The notes below the pieces were generated by a model. The model had not been told where the DNA came from, ran no database searches, and was given only the letters and a program-made list of their open reading frames with translations. 64,000 nucleotides of DNA, taken from NCBI RefSeq assembly GCF_002150785.1, contig NZ_MTAZ01000019.1, positions 124,001 through 188,000 on the forward strand, given 5' to 3'. Origin of the DNA: Arenibacter amylolyticus (GTDB taxonomy: Bacteria; Bacteroidota; Bacteroidia; Flavobacteriales; Flavobacteriaceae). The position numbers were made by a program, and so were the translations under genes. Positions 37,684-46,874 of the stretch are shown here, piece by piece (the first letter of the stretch is position 1; each line of letters starts with the position of its first letter).

Positions 37684-38016
37684 ATGATTTTAGACAGAGA
37701 AGAAAACGTAACTATTGTGCTGCAGGAAGACACTTCCTTAAAGGCATTTATAAATAACCTGAAGGAGAGTTATCCCAAGATTAAGAACGATCACATCATC
37801 CTAAATCTCTTTTCTTTTTCCAAGCTTACATCAGGAGATGTCTTAGAGTTTTTAGATCTGTCCGAAACTCATAGGAATTCCAAAAAATCCTTTGTGCTGG
37901 TTACCGATAAGGTGGCTTACGATGAGGTTCCAGACAATATCTGCGTGGTACCTACTATTCAGGAGGCTAGGGATATTATAGAACTCGAGGAAATAGAGCG
38001 GGAGCTAGACCTCTAG
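37684..38016 (+). CDS. Small conserved protein, STAS-like, between pyrB and rnz
   Basis: A 110-residue protein with alternating alpha/beta segments resembling a STAS or anti-anti-sigma fold (VLQEDTSLKAFIN, then HIILNLFSF, then SFVLVTDKVAYDEV). In flavobacterial genomes a small gene like this precedes the ribonuclease Z gene, and it is sometimes annotated as part of it. It starts 7 bases after pyrB, so it is probably co-transcribed. The function is unknown; the fold assignment is by eye. Confidence 0.7.
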   Translation: MILDREENVTIVLQEDTSLKAFINNLKESYPKIKNDHIILNLFSFSKLTSGDVLEFLDLSETHRNSKKSFVLVTDKVAYDEVPDNICVVPTIQEARDIIELEEIERELDL

Positions 38017-38379
38017 TGTCACAGTAGTAGACGTGCTCACTGATGGGGCTGCAACACTATATAGGGCTTACCTAATCCTTAGCTGCGTATCGGTTTTTGT
38101 TTAATGGCTACTATATTCCTAGATTTAAAACAGTAAGTGCCCTAAATTGGGACGGCGGTTGTCTGGTTGCAGCCAGTTGCCAAGTTTGGTGGTCTTTTCC
38201 TATGTCTAGGATAAGGAGTATATTGGGAGAAACGTATGGGTTCCTTTGCTATTTAGCAAAAGCTATAAGCAATAGGGTGTTGTGGGAAGCTATAGGGAAA
38301 TGGAGGGGAGGATCTAATATTCCCACAAACCCAATACCTTGAACGAATGTCCCATTATTAATTTTTTTTTTTTTTTTCT
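38017..38379. other. Intergenic region with a 16-base T tract before rnz
   Basis: About 360 bases before rnz. No credible gene was found; an 81-codon ORF at 38097-38342 has no domain and odd composition. The notable feature is a run of sixteen T at 38362-38377, two bases before the rnz start. No terminator hairpin or TAnnTTTG box was clear. Confidence 0.55.
38362..38377 (+). repeat. Homopolymer T tract (16 bases)
   Basis: Sixteen consecutive T end two bases before the rnz ATG at 38380. Such tracts are prone to slippage, and length changes would alter the promoter-to-start spacing. No other run of this length was noted in the window. Confidence 0.8.
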
Positions 38380-39285
38380 ATGAAACTAACCATTTTGGGA
38401 TGTTATGCAGCTACCCCTAGATCTTTAAATAACCCAACCTCCCAGGTACTCGAGATAAAGAATCACTTGTTTTTAATTGATTGTGGAGAAGGTACCCAGG
38501 TACAATTGCGTAAGCATAAGATAAAATTCTCTAGAATCAACCATATTTTTATATCCCATTTACACGGGGATCATTTTTTTGGTTTACCTGGTTTAATTTC
38601 CACTTTCCGATTACTAGGTCGTAAAACGCCATTACATGTTTACGGGCCAAAAGGGATCAAGGAGGCGATTACCCTATTTTTAAAATTAGGGGATTCCTGG
38701 ACCAATTATCCACTGTACTTTCACGAGCTTAGCGCTTTAGGATCCGAACTTATTTTTGAGGACAATAAGGTGGAAGTGAGTACTATTCCCCTTCAACATC
38801 GAATTTATACCAACGGCTTTTTGTTTAAGGAGAAAATTGGAGAGCGTATCTTAAATGTGGAAGCAGTATCAAAATACGGTGTGGATACATGTTATTTCCA
38901 GAATATTAAAAAGGGAAAGGATGTAATTTTGGACAATGGTAACAGAATAGACAATCACTTGTTGAGTTTTGATCCTCGTCCGCGTAAAAGCTATGCGTTT
39001 TGTAGCGATACCCAATATTCGGAGCAGGTGATTCCCATCATCAGTGGGGTGAGTGTTTTATATCATGAATCTACCTTTTTGGAGTCGGAAAAGGCCTTAG
39101 CGCCTAAAACTAAACACGCAACAGCCAAGGAAGCCGCAACCATCGCAAAAAAGGCCGAGGTGGGAAAGCTGATCCTAGGCCATTTCTCTACCCGTTACGC
39201 CTCTACTGAACTTTTTAAAGAGGAAGCAACCACAATTTTTCCTGAAGTGGAACTGGCCGAGGATGGAAAGTATTTTGAGCTTTAA
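38380..39285 (+). CDS. rnz: Ribonuclease Z
   Basis: A 301-residue beta-lactamase-fold endonuclease that trims the 3' ends of tRNA precursors. The metal motif SHLHGDHFFGLPG is at about 62-74, and further metal ligands are in YHES and the C-terminal LGHFSTRY. The length fits the short, prokaryotic form. The start ATG is set two bases past the T tract. It is separated from pyrB by a small conserved gene and an empty stretch of about 360 bases. Confidence 0.95.
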   Translation: MKLTILGCYAATPRSLNNPTSQVLEIKNHLFLIDCGEGTQVQLRKHKIKFSRINHIFISHLHGDHFFGLPGLISTFRLLGRKTPLHVYGPKGIKEAITLFLKLGDSWTNYPLYFHELSALGSELIFEDNKVEVSTIPLQHRIYTNGFLFKEKIGERILNVEAVSKYGVDTCYFQNIKKGKDVILDNGNRIDNHLLSFDPRPRKSYAFCSDTQYSEQVIPIISGVSVLYHESTFLESEKALAPKTKHATAKEAATIAKKAEVGKLILGHFSTRYASTELFKEEATTIFPEVELAEDGKYFEL

Positions 39286-39538
39286 GAAGATAGTTAAGGA
39301 GGTATTCTGTTGTTTATTTTGGTTAACGCCAGCTGTAGCAAAAGGGGAAGAGGTGTGGAGTTGGTTTTAAAAGTGAAAATAACCAAGTTTGGCTTTCTTT
39401 TTTTAATTTGTTTTGTGCAAATTTGTGGTTGGTGTTAGATTGCGCTAAAAGGTTATTCCAGGCTTACTGGATGTATAATTCCTGTGCTACTGGCCCTTAG
39501 TTATTTAGGATTCCCTTCTCCAATTTCAATTCGTTCTT

Positions 39539-40186
39539 ATGCAAAAAGATTTAGGTGATTATAGAAGATCTTATGGTAAAAGTGAGCTTACCAAGGCCAA
39601 TGTTCCCGAAAATCCCATGGAGCTTTTTCAAAAGTGGTTCTATGAGGTGGAAGCCAGTGAAGGGATAGATGAGCCCAATGCAATGAACATAGCTACCGTG
39701 GGCAAGGATGGATATCCAAAAAATAGGGTGGTCTTGTTAAAGAAATTCACCTATGAGGGATTTATTTTTTACACCAATTATGAGAGCGAGAAAGGCAAGG
39801 CCATAAGTAATAACCCTAAGGTGTGTCTTTCCTTTTTTTGGCCCAATATGGAGCGGCAAATTATTATAAAAGGTGATGCCGAAAAAATTGCCCCTAATTT
39901 GTCCGATGGATATTTTGAGTCCAGACCGGATGGAAGCAAGTTGGGCGCCATTGTTTCTCCTCAAAGTGAGGTAATCCCTAACAGGGAATTTTTGGAATCC
40001 AAATTAAAGGATTTAGAAAAATCCTATGCAGACCGAGAGATTGAACGGCCCAGTTACTGGGGCGGGTTTATAGTAAAGCCGGTTTCCATCGAATTTTGGC
40101 AAGGGAGACCAAATAGGTTGCACGATAGGATACGCTATAGTCTGCAGCCAGATTATGACTGGAAGATAGAGCGGTTGGCACCCTAG
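39539..40186 (+). CDS. pdxH: Pyridoxamine 5'-phosphate oxidase
   Basis: A 215-residue FMN enzyme that oxidises PNP or PMP to pyridoxal 5'-phosphate. Conserved features are the FMN-binding NRVVLLKKFTYEGFIFYTNY region (55-75), PNMERQIIIKG, SPQSEVI and the C-terminal EFWQGRPNRLHDR motif. Length is normal. Upstream, 253 bases show no gene or clear promoter box. It ends 63 bases before the phosphohistidine phosphatase gene. Confidence 0.95.
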   Translation: MQKDLGDYRRSYGKSELTKANVPENPMELFQKWFYEVEASEGIDEPNAMNIATVGKDGYPKNRVVLLKKFTYEGFIFYTNYESEKGKAISNNPKVCLSFFWPNMERQIIIKGDAEKIAPNLSDGYFESRPDGSKLGAIVSPQSEVIPNREFLESKLKDLEKSYADREIERPSYWGGFIVKPVSIEFWQGRPNRLHDRIRYSLQPDYDWKIERLAP

Positions 40187-40249
40187 GTGCAGCTAGTTTT
40201 ATTTTACCTTTATGGGAGTAAAACAACGGGACCATTAAATTTTTAAGGA

Positions 40250-40738
40250 ATGAAAACAATACTTTTATTGAGGCACGGAAAATCCTCTTGGGACTACCAA
40301 GTCTCGGACAGGGATAGACCGCTTTTGGAAAGAGGGATAAGAGATGCTGCCAGGGTTGGGAAGGAGTTTTTAAAAGACCGAATAATTATTGATGCGGCCT
40401 TCTCTAGCCCCGCTAACCGAGCAATGCATACGGCTATTATTTTCTTAAGGACCATTAGTTATCCCCTGGATAAATTTAAGCTATCCCCAAGCTTGTACGA
40501 CTTTAGCGGAGATGATGTATATTCGTTCATTCGTTCCTTGGATAACACCAAAAATACAGTAATGCTTTTTGGCCATAACGAGGCCTTTACACATATTGCC
40601 AACTCCTTGGGGGATGTATATATAAGCAATGTACCTACAAGTGGTTTTGTAGAGTTAAAATTTGATACGAATGATTGGGGTGCCGTGATTAAGGGAGTAA
40701 CAGGGCGCACAATATTTCCAAAACATATTAGAGAATGA
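40250..40738 (+). CDS. SixA-like phosphohistidine phosphatase
   Basis: A 162-residue histidine phosphatase (phosphoglycerate-mutase fold). The catalytic RHG has His9 (LLRHGKSSWD), and the second histidine is in FGHNEAF near residue 107. Length and pattern fit the SixA group, which removes phosphate from histidine residues of signalling proteins. The stop overlaps the ppk1 start by 4 bases (ATGA), so translation is coupled. PPK1 itself works through a phosphohistidine, which makes the pairing notable. Confidence 0.85.
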   Translation: MKTILLLRHGKSSWDYQVSDRDRPLLERGIRDAARVGKEFLKDRIIIDAAFSSPANRAMHTAIIFLRTISYPLDKFKLSPSLYDFSGDDVYSFIRSLDNTKNTVMLFGHNEAFTHIANSLGDVYISNVPTSGFVELKFDTNDWGAVIKGVTGRTIFPKHIRE

Positions 40739-42813
40739 TTAAACATAAGTACCAATATATAAACCGAGAAATTAGTTGGTTAAGCTTTAATGAGAGAGTT
40801 TTACAAGAGAGTGCCGATAAAAATGTTCCCCTTATAGAGCGATTGCGATTTTTAGGGATATTTTCTAACAATCTCGATGAGTTTTTTAAAGTGAGATATG
40901 CTACCGTAAAGCGAATAGTGAATGCAGGGAAAACCGGTAAAAGTGTGCTGGGTGGAGAGAGTGCCAAGGACCTTTTGGAGGAAATTACGGAAATAGTTAT
41001 TAAGCAGCAGACTAAAAGCCTTAAGATCTTGGGCGATATAGAGAAGGAGCTAGAAACGGAGAATATCTTTCTGGTGAACGAAACTGAAATATCCGAGAGT
41101 CAGGCCTGCTTTATAAAAAATTATTTTATTGAAAAGGTAAGCCCTTTATTGATGACCATTATCTTAAATGATAAGGTGGGATTTCCTATGTTAAAAGATA
41201 CGGCCGCGTATTTGGCAGTTAAGATGGTGCTTAAAAACCAACCAGGCTGTAAGACGCAGGCCAAGCAGAAGCGGTTTGCATTGATCGAAATTCCCAAGGG
41301 TATAGATAGATTTGTAGTGCTGCCAAAAGAAGGGGATAAGAACTATATTATTATTCTGGACGATCTTATTAGATACTGCTTGGACAGTGTGTTTAATATG
41401 TTCGATTACGAGACCATTTCTGCTCATATGATTAAAATTACCAGGGATGCAGAATTGGATATAGACAATGACCTAAGTAAGAGTTTTATAGAGAAAATCT
41501 CCACCAGTGTGGAGCACCGGAAAATAAGTGATCCCGTCCGTTTTGTGTATGACAAGAAAATTGCCGCAGATACCCTTAATTTTCTAAAGGAGAAAATGGA
41601 TGTGGAGGATACGGATAGTGTAATTCCCGGAGGTAGGTATCACAATAGGCGAGACTATATGAGCTTCCCTAGCTTAGGGAGAAAAGACCTGATGTACGAA
41701 CCGATCGTTCCCCTGCCTGTGAAAGGCTTATCTATGGAAGGGAGTCTTTTTGAGCGAATAGCAGAAAAGGACTTTTTGCAATATACTCCTTATCAAACCT
41801 TTTCCTATATCATTAAGTTTTTAAGGGAGGCTGCCTTAGATCCTAAGGTGAACAACATAAAGATTACCGTGTACAGATTGGCTAATAATTCGCAAGTCGC
41901 CGCTTCTTTAATCAATGCTGTGAAGAATGGGAAGCAGGTAACGGTGCAAATAGAATTGCAAGCAAGATTTGATGAGCAAGCCAATATAGAGTATGCCGAA
42001 CAATTGCAGGCAGAAGGCGTACAGCTAATTTTTGGGGTACGGGGGTTAAAGGTGCATAGTAAAATATGCTTGGTAGAACGGGAGGAAGCAGGCCGAATAA
42101 AACGTTACGGATTTATCAGTACCGGGAATTTCAATGAGTCAACAGCCCGTATCTATACGGATTATACGTTGTTTACTACCCACGAGGGGATTTTAAAGGA
42201 GTTGAATAAGGTTTTCGATTTCTTTGATACCTCCTATAAGATTCAAAAGTATAAACACCTTATTGTTTCGCCCCACTATACGAGAAATGTTTTCAAAAAA
42301 CTCATCGATAAAGAGATTGCAAATGCAAAGGCCGGCAAGGAGGCGTATATAAAAATTAAAATGAACAGTTTTACCTCCTATAAAATGGTAGATAAACTAT
42401 ACCAAGCCAGTAATGCGGGGGTTAAGATTCAACTGATTATCCGAGGAATTTGCTGTTTAATACCCGGGGTTAAGGGGATGAGTGAGAATATTGAAGCCAT
42501 CAGCGTGGTAGATAAATTTCTAGAACACCCAAGAGTTTTCATTTTTGGGAATGATGGCGATCCCAAGGTGTATATTTCCTCTGCAGATTGGATGACCAGA
42601 AACTTGGATTACCGAGTGGAGGTTGGAGTGCCAATTTATGATAAGGAGGTTAGACAAGAGCTTTTGGATACCTTTAATATTTCTTGGCAAGACAATGTGA
42701 AAGCACGATTGTTTTCAGAAAAACAGGACAATGCCTATAGAAAGAACAAGAAAGCTAAGGTTAGGTCCCAGTTTGCAACCTATGAGTATTACCAAAAGAA
42801 GTTGGAAGAATAA
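40735..42813 (+). CDS. ppk1: Polyphosphate kinase 1
   Basis: A 692-residue enzyme that makes long-chain polyphosphate from ATP. It has the usual four-domain layout, with an N-terminal helical domain, a head domain, and two phospholipase-D-like C-terminal domains. The histidine that is phosphorylated is His441 (LKVHSKICLV), and the second catalytic histidine is His598 (EHPRVFIFGN). Length is normal. It is translated together with the SixA-like gene and is ended by a strong terminator. Confidence 0.97.
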   Translation: MIKHKYQYINREISWLSFNERVLQESADKNVPLIERLRFLGIFSNNLDEFFKVRYATVKRIVNAGKTGKSVLGGESAKDLLEEITEIVIKQQTKSLKILGDIEKELETENIFLVNETEISESQACFIKNYFIEKVSPLLMTIILNDKVGFPMLKDTAAYLAVKMVLKNQPGCKTQAKQKRFALIEIPKGIDRFVVLPKEGDKNYIIILDDLIRYCLDSVFNMFDYETISAHMIKITRDAELDIDNDLSKSFIEKISTSVEHRKISDPVRFVYDKKIAADTLNFLKEKMDVEDTDSVIPGGRYHNRRDYMSFPSLGRKDLMYEPIVPLPVKGLSMEGSLFERIAEKDFLQYTPYQTFSYIIKFLREAALDPKVNNIKITVYRLANNSQVAASLINAVKNGKQVTVQIELQARFDEQANIEYAEQLQAEGVQLIFGVRGLKVHSKICLVEREEAGRIKRYGFISTGNFNESTARIYTDYTLFTTHEGILKELNKVFDFFDTSYKIQKYKHLIVSPHYTRNVFKKLIDKEIANAKAGKEAYIKIKMNSFTSYKMVDKLYQASNAGVKIQLIIRGICCLIPGVKGMSENIEAISVVDKFLEHPRVFIFGNDGDPKVYISSADWMTRNLDYRVEVGVPIYDKEVRQELLDTFNISWQDNVKARLFSEKQDNAYRKNKKAKVRSQFATYEYYQKKLEE

Positions 42814-42867
42814 TCGGCCGATTTGGGCTGTTATTTAGCTCATTAATTAGTGGTAAAATAAATTAGT

Positions 42868-42900
42868 AAAGGCCCTCTGCAGATAGAGGGCCTTTGTTTT
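42868..42900 (+). terminator. Rho-independent terminator of sixA-ppk1
   Basis: An 11-bp perfect stem (AAAGGCCCTCT at 42868-42878 with AGAGGGCCTTT at 42885-42895), a 6-base loop, then GTTTT. It lies 54 bases after the ppk1 stop. Confidence 0.85.
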
Positions 42901-42923
42901 ATGTCTTGCTGTTGGAAGGGTGA

Positions 42924-43505
42924 TTAACCGTGAACGGTTTCTTTTTTACTCAAATCCTTCATTATTTCAGCCTCATAGGTAAGCAGTGCCTCCCACTTTT
43001 TATCTACCTCTTTACGGTCGCCATATTGCCTGGCAAATTTTAGGAACATGGTGTAATGCCCCGCTTCACTAACCATAAGTTTGTGATAGAATTCTGCTAA
43101 CTCCTTATCTTCTAATTCTTCCGAAAGGAGTCGGAATCGTTCGCAGCTTCTGGCTTCAATTAGGGCGGCGTATAATAAGCGGTGTACTAATTGGGTGGTT
43201 CTACTGCCTCCTTTGGGGAAGAATTTCATCAAGGCAATCACATACTCGTCCTTCCTGTCCCTGCCCAATGTCTTGCCGCGTTGTAAAATCCGGTCGTGCA
43301 CCATTTTAAAATGCCCCATTTCTTCCCTGGCTAGGGCAACCATCTCTTCTACGAGCTCGGTATATTCCGGGAAGCTTACGATTAGGGAAATAGCCGTGCT
43401 TGCTGCTTTCTGTTCGCAATAGGCATGATCCGTTAATATTTCATCAATATTCTTTTCTACAATATTCACCCATCGTGGGTCTGTGGGTAATTTTAAACCT
43501 AACAT
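42924..43505 (-). CDS. miaE: tRNA hydroxylase MiaE
   Basis: A non-haem diiron protein of 193 residues from ATG 43505 (MLGLKLPTD). A longer frame from 43553 adds 16 residues that look non-coding. It hydroxylates the isopentenyl group of ms2i6A37 in tRNA, using oxygen. The iron-binding residues are in DHAYCEQKAA, LAREEMGHFKMV, ALIEARSCERF and VSEAGHYTMF, a ferritin-like set with two ExxH motifs. It is convergent with ppk1. MiaE needs an upstream MiaA/MiaB pathway, not visible in this window. Confidence 0.9.
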   Translation of the reverse strand: MLGLKLPTDPRWVNIVEKNIDEILTDHAYCEQKAASTAISLIVSFPEYTELVEEMVALAREEMGHFKMVHDRILQRGKTLGRDRKDEYVIALMKFFPKGGSRTTQLVHRLLYAALIEARSCERFRLLSEELEDKELAEFYHKLMVSEAGHYTMFLKFARQYGDRKEVDKKWEALLTYEAEIMKDLSKKETVHG

Positions 43506-43680
43506 ATCTTTAAATTCTAATTCAAAAATAGAAAGAATAGGGCAATGTCCCATACTATATCCGGAGATAATTTTATCTTTAATCCTTGGAGGGGCCAGAA
43601 TCCTGATAACTAGATATAAAGATGCTATAATCAGGCGTTTACGGAGGGTTCCCTTACATTAAATTATTATAAAGCATATT

Positions 43681-44538
43681 ATGGCATTTAAAGAGGTGAG
43701 TGAGCAGTTGTTAACGCTGTTGGAAATAAATGTGCAACAGGAGGAAAGAACATGGTTGTTGTCTAAGCTAGATCAAATAATTAAAGAGAGGTCTACCAGA
43801 GATTTGTATTTGACCTATAGTTTGGTTCCCTCAAAAATTACGAAAGCTAGTTCTTTATCTTTGCAAATATCTGATGAAGATTTGAAGGCGTATTTAGAAT
43901 TGCAACATGCCCATATTCATCAAATAGCAAGAATCTATCTTTTAGTGCGAGTGTTGGAGGAAAACGCAGAATTCTTCACCCCTAAAGTGGCAAATATCAT
44001 CCAGGTGGCTGATACTGGTGAGCTGGAGACATTTTTAAAGTTTTTGGTGTTGCTGCCAAATCCAGAGGAATACCAGCATCAGGCAGTGGAAGCGCTAAGA
44101 ACCAATATTGCAACGGTGTTTAATGCCATCGCTATGCACAATCCATATCCTGCCCTCTATTTTAATGACCAGCAGTGGAATCAAATGTATCTAAAGGCTG
44201 CATTTATGCAACAAGACCTTAGGGGGATGCTATCGGTAGATAAAAGAGCTAATAAAGATCTTGCTAGGATTATCTCTGATTATGCCCACGAACGATGGGC
44301 AGCATCTAGAGCGGTAGACCCCTATTTTTGGCGACCAGTAGCTCCTTTTTTGGAGGAGGGACTGCTGCCCGATATGGAGCGATTAATGCAGAGCGATAAT
44401 GTATTAGAAAGAAAAGTGGCCTCGCTATGCTGTGCAAGCTCTAACTGGGAACAAGCCAAGGAATTGCTTCAAAAATATCCAGAATTTGTGGCCCAAATCA
44501 ATTCCGGGGAATTGGACTGGGACAATTTGGAAGAATAG
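43681..44538 (+). CDS. eboA: EboA-family protein, first gene of the ebo cluster
   Basis: A 285-residue all-helical protein with no signal peptide or catalytic motif. Its identity rests on size, helical pattern (EYQHQAVEALRTNIATVFNA, SDYAHERWAASR) and position ahead of eboB-F homologues. EboA is unique to ebo clusters and its function is unknown. The gene is separated from eboB by an opposite-strand DUF1080 gene and a 600-base gap, so it is probably transcribed alone. No promoter box was clear. Confidence 0.85.
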   Translation: MAFKEVSEQLLTLLEINVQQEERTWLLSKLDQIIKERSTRDLYLTYSLVPSKITKASSLSLQISDEDLKAYLELQHAHIHQIARIYLLVRVLEENAEFFTPKVANIIQVADTGELETFLKFLVLLPNPEEYQHQAVEALRTNIATVFNAIAMHNPYPALYFNDQQWNQMYLKAAFMQQDLRGMLSVDKRANKDLARIISDYAHERWAASRAVDPYFWRPVAPFLEEGLLPDMERLMQSDNVLERKVASLCCASSNWEQAKELLQKYPEFVAQINSGELDWDNLEE

Positions 44539-44585
44539 ATTTCATTGGGGTGTAATTAGCAGCTTGTTGTAAGGATTATTCGCTC

Positions 44586-45353
44586 TTAGGGCATCTCCAA
44601 AAATTGGAAGGATATATTTCTAAAGGCCATAGGGCCATGGTCTCCTTGAATCATTAAAGGACCGGTGGCACTTTCTTTTTTAGATATAGGGCCTCCAGTG
44701 GGTAAGGGAACTTCTACATTGTTATGAATCACCACCCCGTTTAATTTTACCTCAATGAATTTGGCGTTGGCAGTTTTCTCACCTTGTTCATTAAATCTAG
44801 GCGCTTGGAAATGAATCTTTAGAGTTTGCCATTCTCCAGGTGCCTTGTATGGTGCGGAGGTAGGTGCAATGCCCATAAAAACTTTGGAAGGGGTGGTTTC
44901 CCAGTTTCTGTGGATACCTCCAAAATCACTGGAGGTAGGTTGGCTAACACCATAGCTGTCCTTTATTTGCAATTCATACCTGCCTTGTAAATAAAGGCCA
45001 GAATTGGATGCTTTGGGTATAAGCACCTCCAATTCCAAAATAATATCTCCGTGTTCCCATTGGGTTAAAAGGTGGTCTTTTTTTGTGAAACTATAGTTGT
45101 TGTACAAAACGCCAGTACCAGGGGTAACCGTTATAGGATTGGGATGTTTTTGTTTCTTTTTATTGCTCAACTTGGTTGAAGCTTCGTCCTGATGGGTGTG
45201 TACGGCTATATTGGGATCTGCCACCACATTGCCCACAATTTCCCAATTCCCTGCCTGGTCCATAAAATCGTCTAAATTAGTGAGGGTGAAACGCTCTTGA
45301 GCAAGAGCAGCAGATCCACATAGCAATAGGGTGAGGAGGAGGTTTGCTTTCAT
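44586..45353 (-). CDS. DUF1080 (3-keto-disaccharide hydrolase-like) secreted protein
   Basis: A 255-residue protein with a signal peptide (residues 1-18, ending ALAQ) and one concanavalin-like DUF1080 domain (about 25-255; GLYLQGRYELQIKDSYG and GPLMIQGDHGPMAFRNI). DUF1080 proteins act on or bind sugars; some cut 3-keto-glycosides. It lies on the opposite strand inside the ebo cluster, between eboA and eboB. Export suggests a periplasmic or surface sugar role. Whether it belongs to the ebo pathway is not known. Confidence 0.85.
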   Translation of the reverse strand: MKANLLLTLLLCGSAALAQERFTLTNLDDFMDQAGNWEIVGNVVADPNIAVHTHQDEASTKLSNKKKQKHPNPITVTPGTGVLYNNYSFTKKDHLLTQWEHGDIILELEVLIPKASNSGLYLQGRYELQIKDSYGVSQPTSSDFGGIHRNWETTPSKVFMGIAPTSAPYKAPGEWQTLKIHFQAPRFNEQGEKTANAKFIEVKLNGVVIHNNVEVPLPTGGPISKKESATGPLMIQGDHGPMAFRNISFQFLEMP

Positions 45354-45965
45354 TATGGTAGAGATATTAGGTTAACTTTTTAAAATTAAAACAGTGTAAT
45401 ATATATGTTTTGTAGGAAAATAAACTTATCCGTTTCTCATAAACGCTTCTCATCTCAAAAAACGTTTAGTCTATTACAATATTGTTAAATACAAATGCTT
45501 ACTTTCAGAATTATTTTCATTGATGGTTGGTAAGGGTAAAATATAGGGCCGATTTCAAAAGAAAGAGTGGATCATTTTAGTAAGATAGGTGGTATTAAGC
45601 TAGAAATGGATATTCCAGTAGCTACTATGGGCAATGGGAAAAGTATTCGTTTAGTTTTCAAAAATGAAAATGAAAAGGAGGAAGTGATCACCAACTTGGA
45701 TTGGATTTCCTTGTACTATTAAGGGTGTTTAAAAGTTGTAAGTTGCTTTGCATTGCTATAAATATGTCGTTCTTCCCCTACTTTTTGTTAAATCCAGTTT
45801 AAATCTGCGGAAAAGTATCGGGGAGGTGCTAATATTTCAGTAGTTTTATACGTTGTATAAGAACCGAAATCCTGAGGATTTACATCCCAAATTTTGATAG
45901 GATCGTGGTAGGGCAGTGAGGAGATGTGTTTTATTGTTAATTTATTAAAGTAGTAAAAGATTGTT
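45354..45965. other. Intergenic region inside the ebo cluster, with a gene remnant
   Basis: About 610 bases between DUF1080 and eboB. It should contain the promoters of both flanking genes, though no TAnnTTTG match was obvious. It also contains a short plus-strand coding remnant at 45546-45722 (listed separately). The rest is AT-rich with no gene seen. Confidence 0.5.
45546..45722 (+). pseudogene. Remnant of a carbohydrate-binding (CBM6-like) domain
   Basis: An open frame of 58 codons ends at TAA 45720-45722 and has no ATG at a sensible place. The end reads as a beta-sandwich strand set (IKLEMDIPVATMGNGKSIR, then LVFKNENEKEE, then NLDWISLYY), as at the C terminus of CBM6-like or related sugar-binding modules. 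The rest of the gene is absent upstream, where stops occur in frame. The family call is by eye. Confidence 0.5.
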
Positions 45966-46874
45966 ATGGAAGAGAAAATGATGATTATAGATCCGCATGT
46001 GCATATGTCCGCTAGAACTACGGACGATTATGAAGCTATGGCGGAAGCGGGAGTAGTTGCTGTTATAGAGCCCTCCTTTTGGTTGGGGCAGCCACGTACT
46101 CAGGTGGGATCTTTTCAGGATTATTTTAGCAGCTTGGTAGGTTGGGAGCCGTTTAGAGCCAGTCAATTTGGTATTAAGCATTATTGCACCATTGGCTTAA
46201 ACTCTAAAGAGGCCAACAATGAGGCCCTGGCAGAGCAGGTGATGGAATTATTGCCCCTCTATTTGCATAAAGAAAATGTAGTGGCCATTGGGGAGATTGG
46301 TTATGACGACCAAACGCCCGCCGAGGATAAGTATTTTCGTTTACAACTAGAACTAGCCAAAGAGCTAAATCTTCCCGTACAGGTACATACCCCTCACCGA
46401 GATAAAAAAGCGGGAACGCTTAGAAGTATGGAAGTTTGTTTGGAACACGGCTTAGATCCTGCTATGGTGGTTATAGATCACAATAACGAGGAAACAGTAA
46501 AAGAGGTCTTGGATCGAGGCTTTTTAGCAGCATTTACCATTTATCCCAAAACGAAAATGGGGAACGAACGAATGGTGGAGGTGGTGAGAAAATTTGGAAG
46601 TGACGGAATTATCGTGGATAGTTCTGCAGACTGGGGGGTAAGTGATCCCTTGGCAGTTCCAAAAACAGCCTCCCTAATGCTTAAAAGAGGTATTCCAAAA
46701 GCCGATGTGGTGAAGACTTGTTATCAGAACGCCTTGGATATCTTTGGAATGAACGGAAAAATGAAGGAGTCCGATTGGTTAAACCCTGAGGGTGTTAACC
46801 AGACCCAACTTTATAATGATAATAGCGTCTTAAGAGGGCAGCAGCCCAGAGTAGATACCGATAAAATAGTATAA
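45966..46874 (+). CDS. eboB: TatD-like metal-dependent hydrolase, EboB
   Basis: A 302-residue amidohydrolase-fold protein. The metal set is complete: His11 and His13 (DPHVHM), a glutamate in AIGEIGYD, histidines in QVHTPH and VIDHNNE, and an aspartate in DSSADWG. TatD relatives are deoxyribonucleases or hydrolases, but EboB's substrate is unknown. It is followed directly by eboC (ATAATG, 1-base overlap of stop and start), so eboB-F form one operon. The start is ATG 45966. Confidence 0.88.
   Translation: MEEKMMIIDPHVHMSARTTDDYEAMAEAGVVAVIEPSFWLGQPRTQVGSFQDYFSSLVGWEPFRASQFGIKHYCTIGLNSKEANNEALAEQVMELLPLYLHKENVVAIGEIGYDDQTPAEDKYFRLQLELAKELNLPVQVHTPHRDKKAGTLRSMEVCLEHGLDPAMVVIDHNNEETVKEVLDRGFLAAFTIYPKTKMGNERMVEVVRKFGSDGIIVDSSADWGVSDPLAVPKTASLMLKRGIPKADVVKTCYQNALDIFGMNGKMKESDWLNPEGVNQTQLYNDNSVLRGQQPRVDTDKIV

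Noticed and set aside
38097-38342. 81-codon ORF upstream of rnz
   Set aside because: Tryptophan-rich, no similarity, no start context; looks like chance reading of non-coding DNA.
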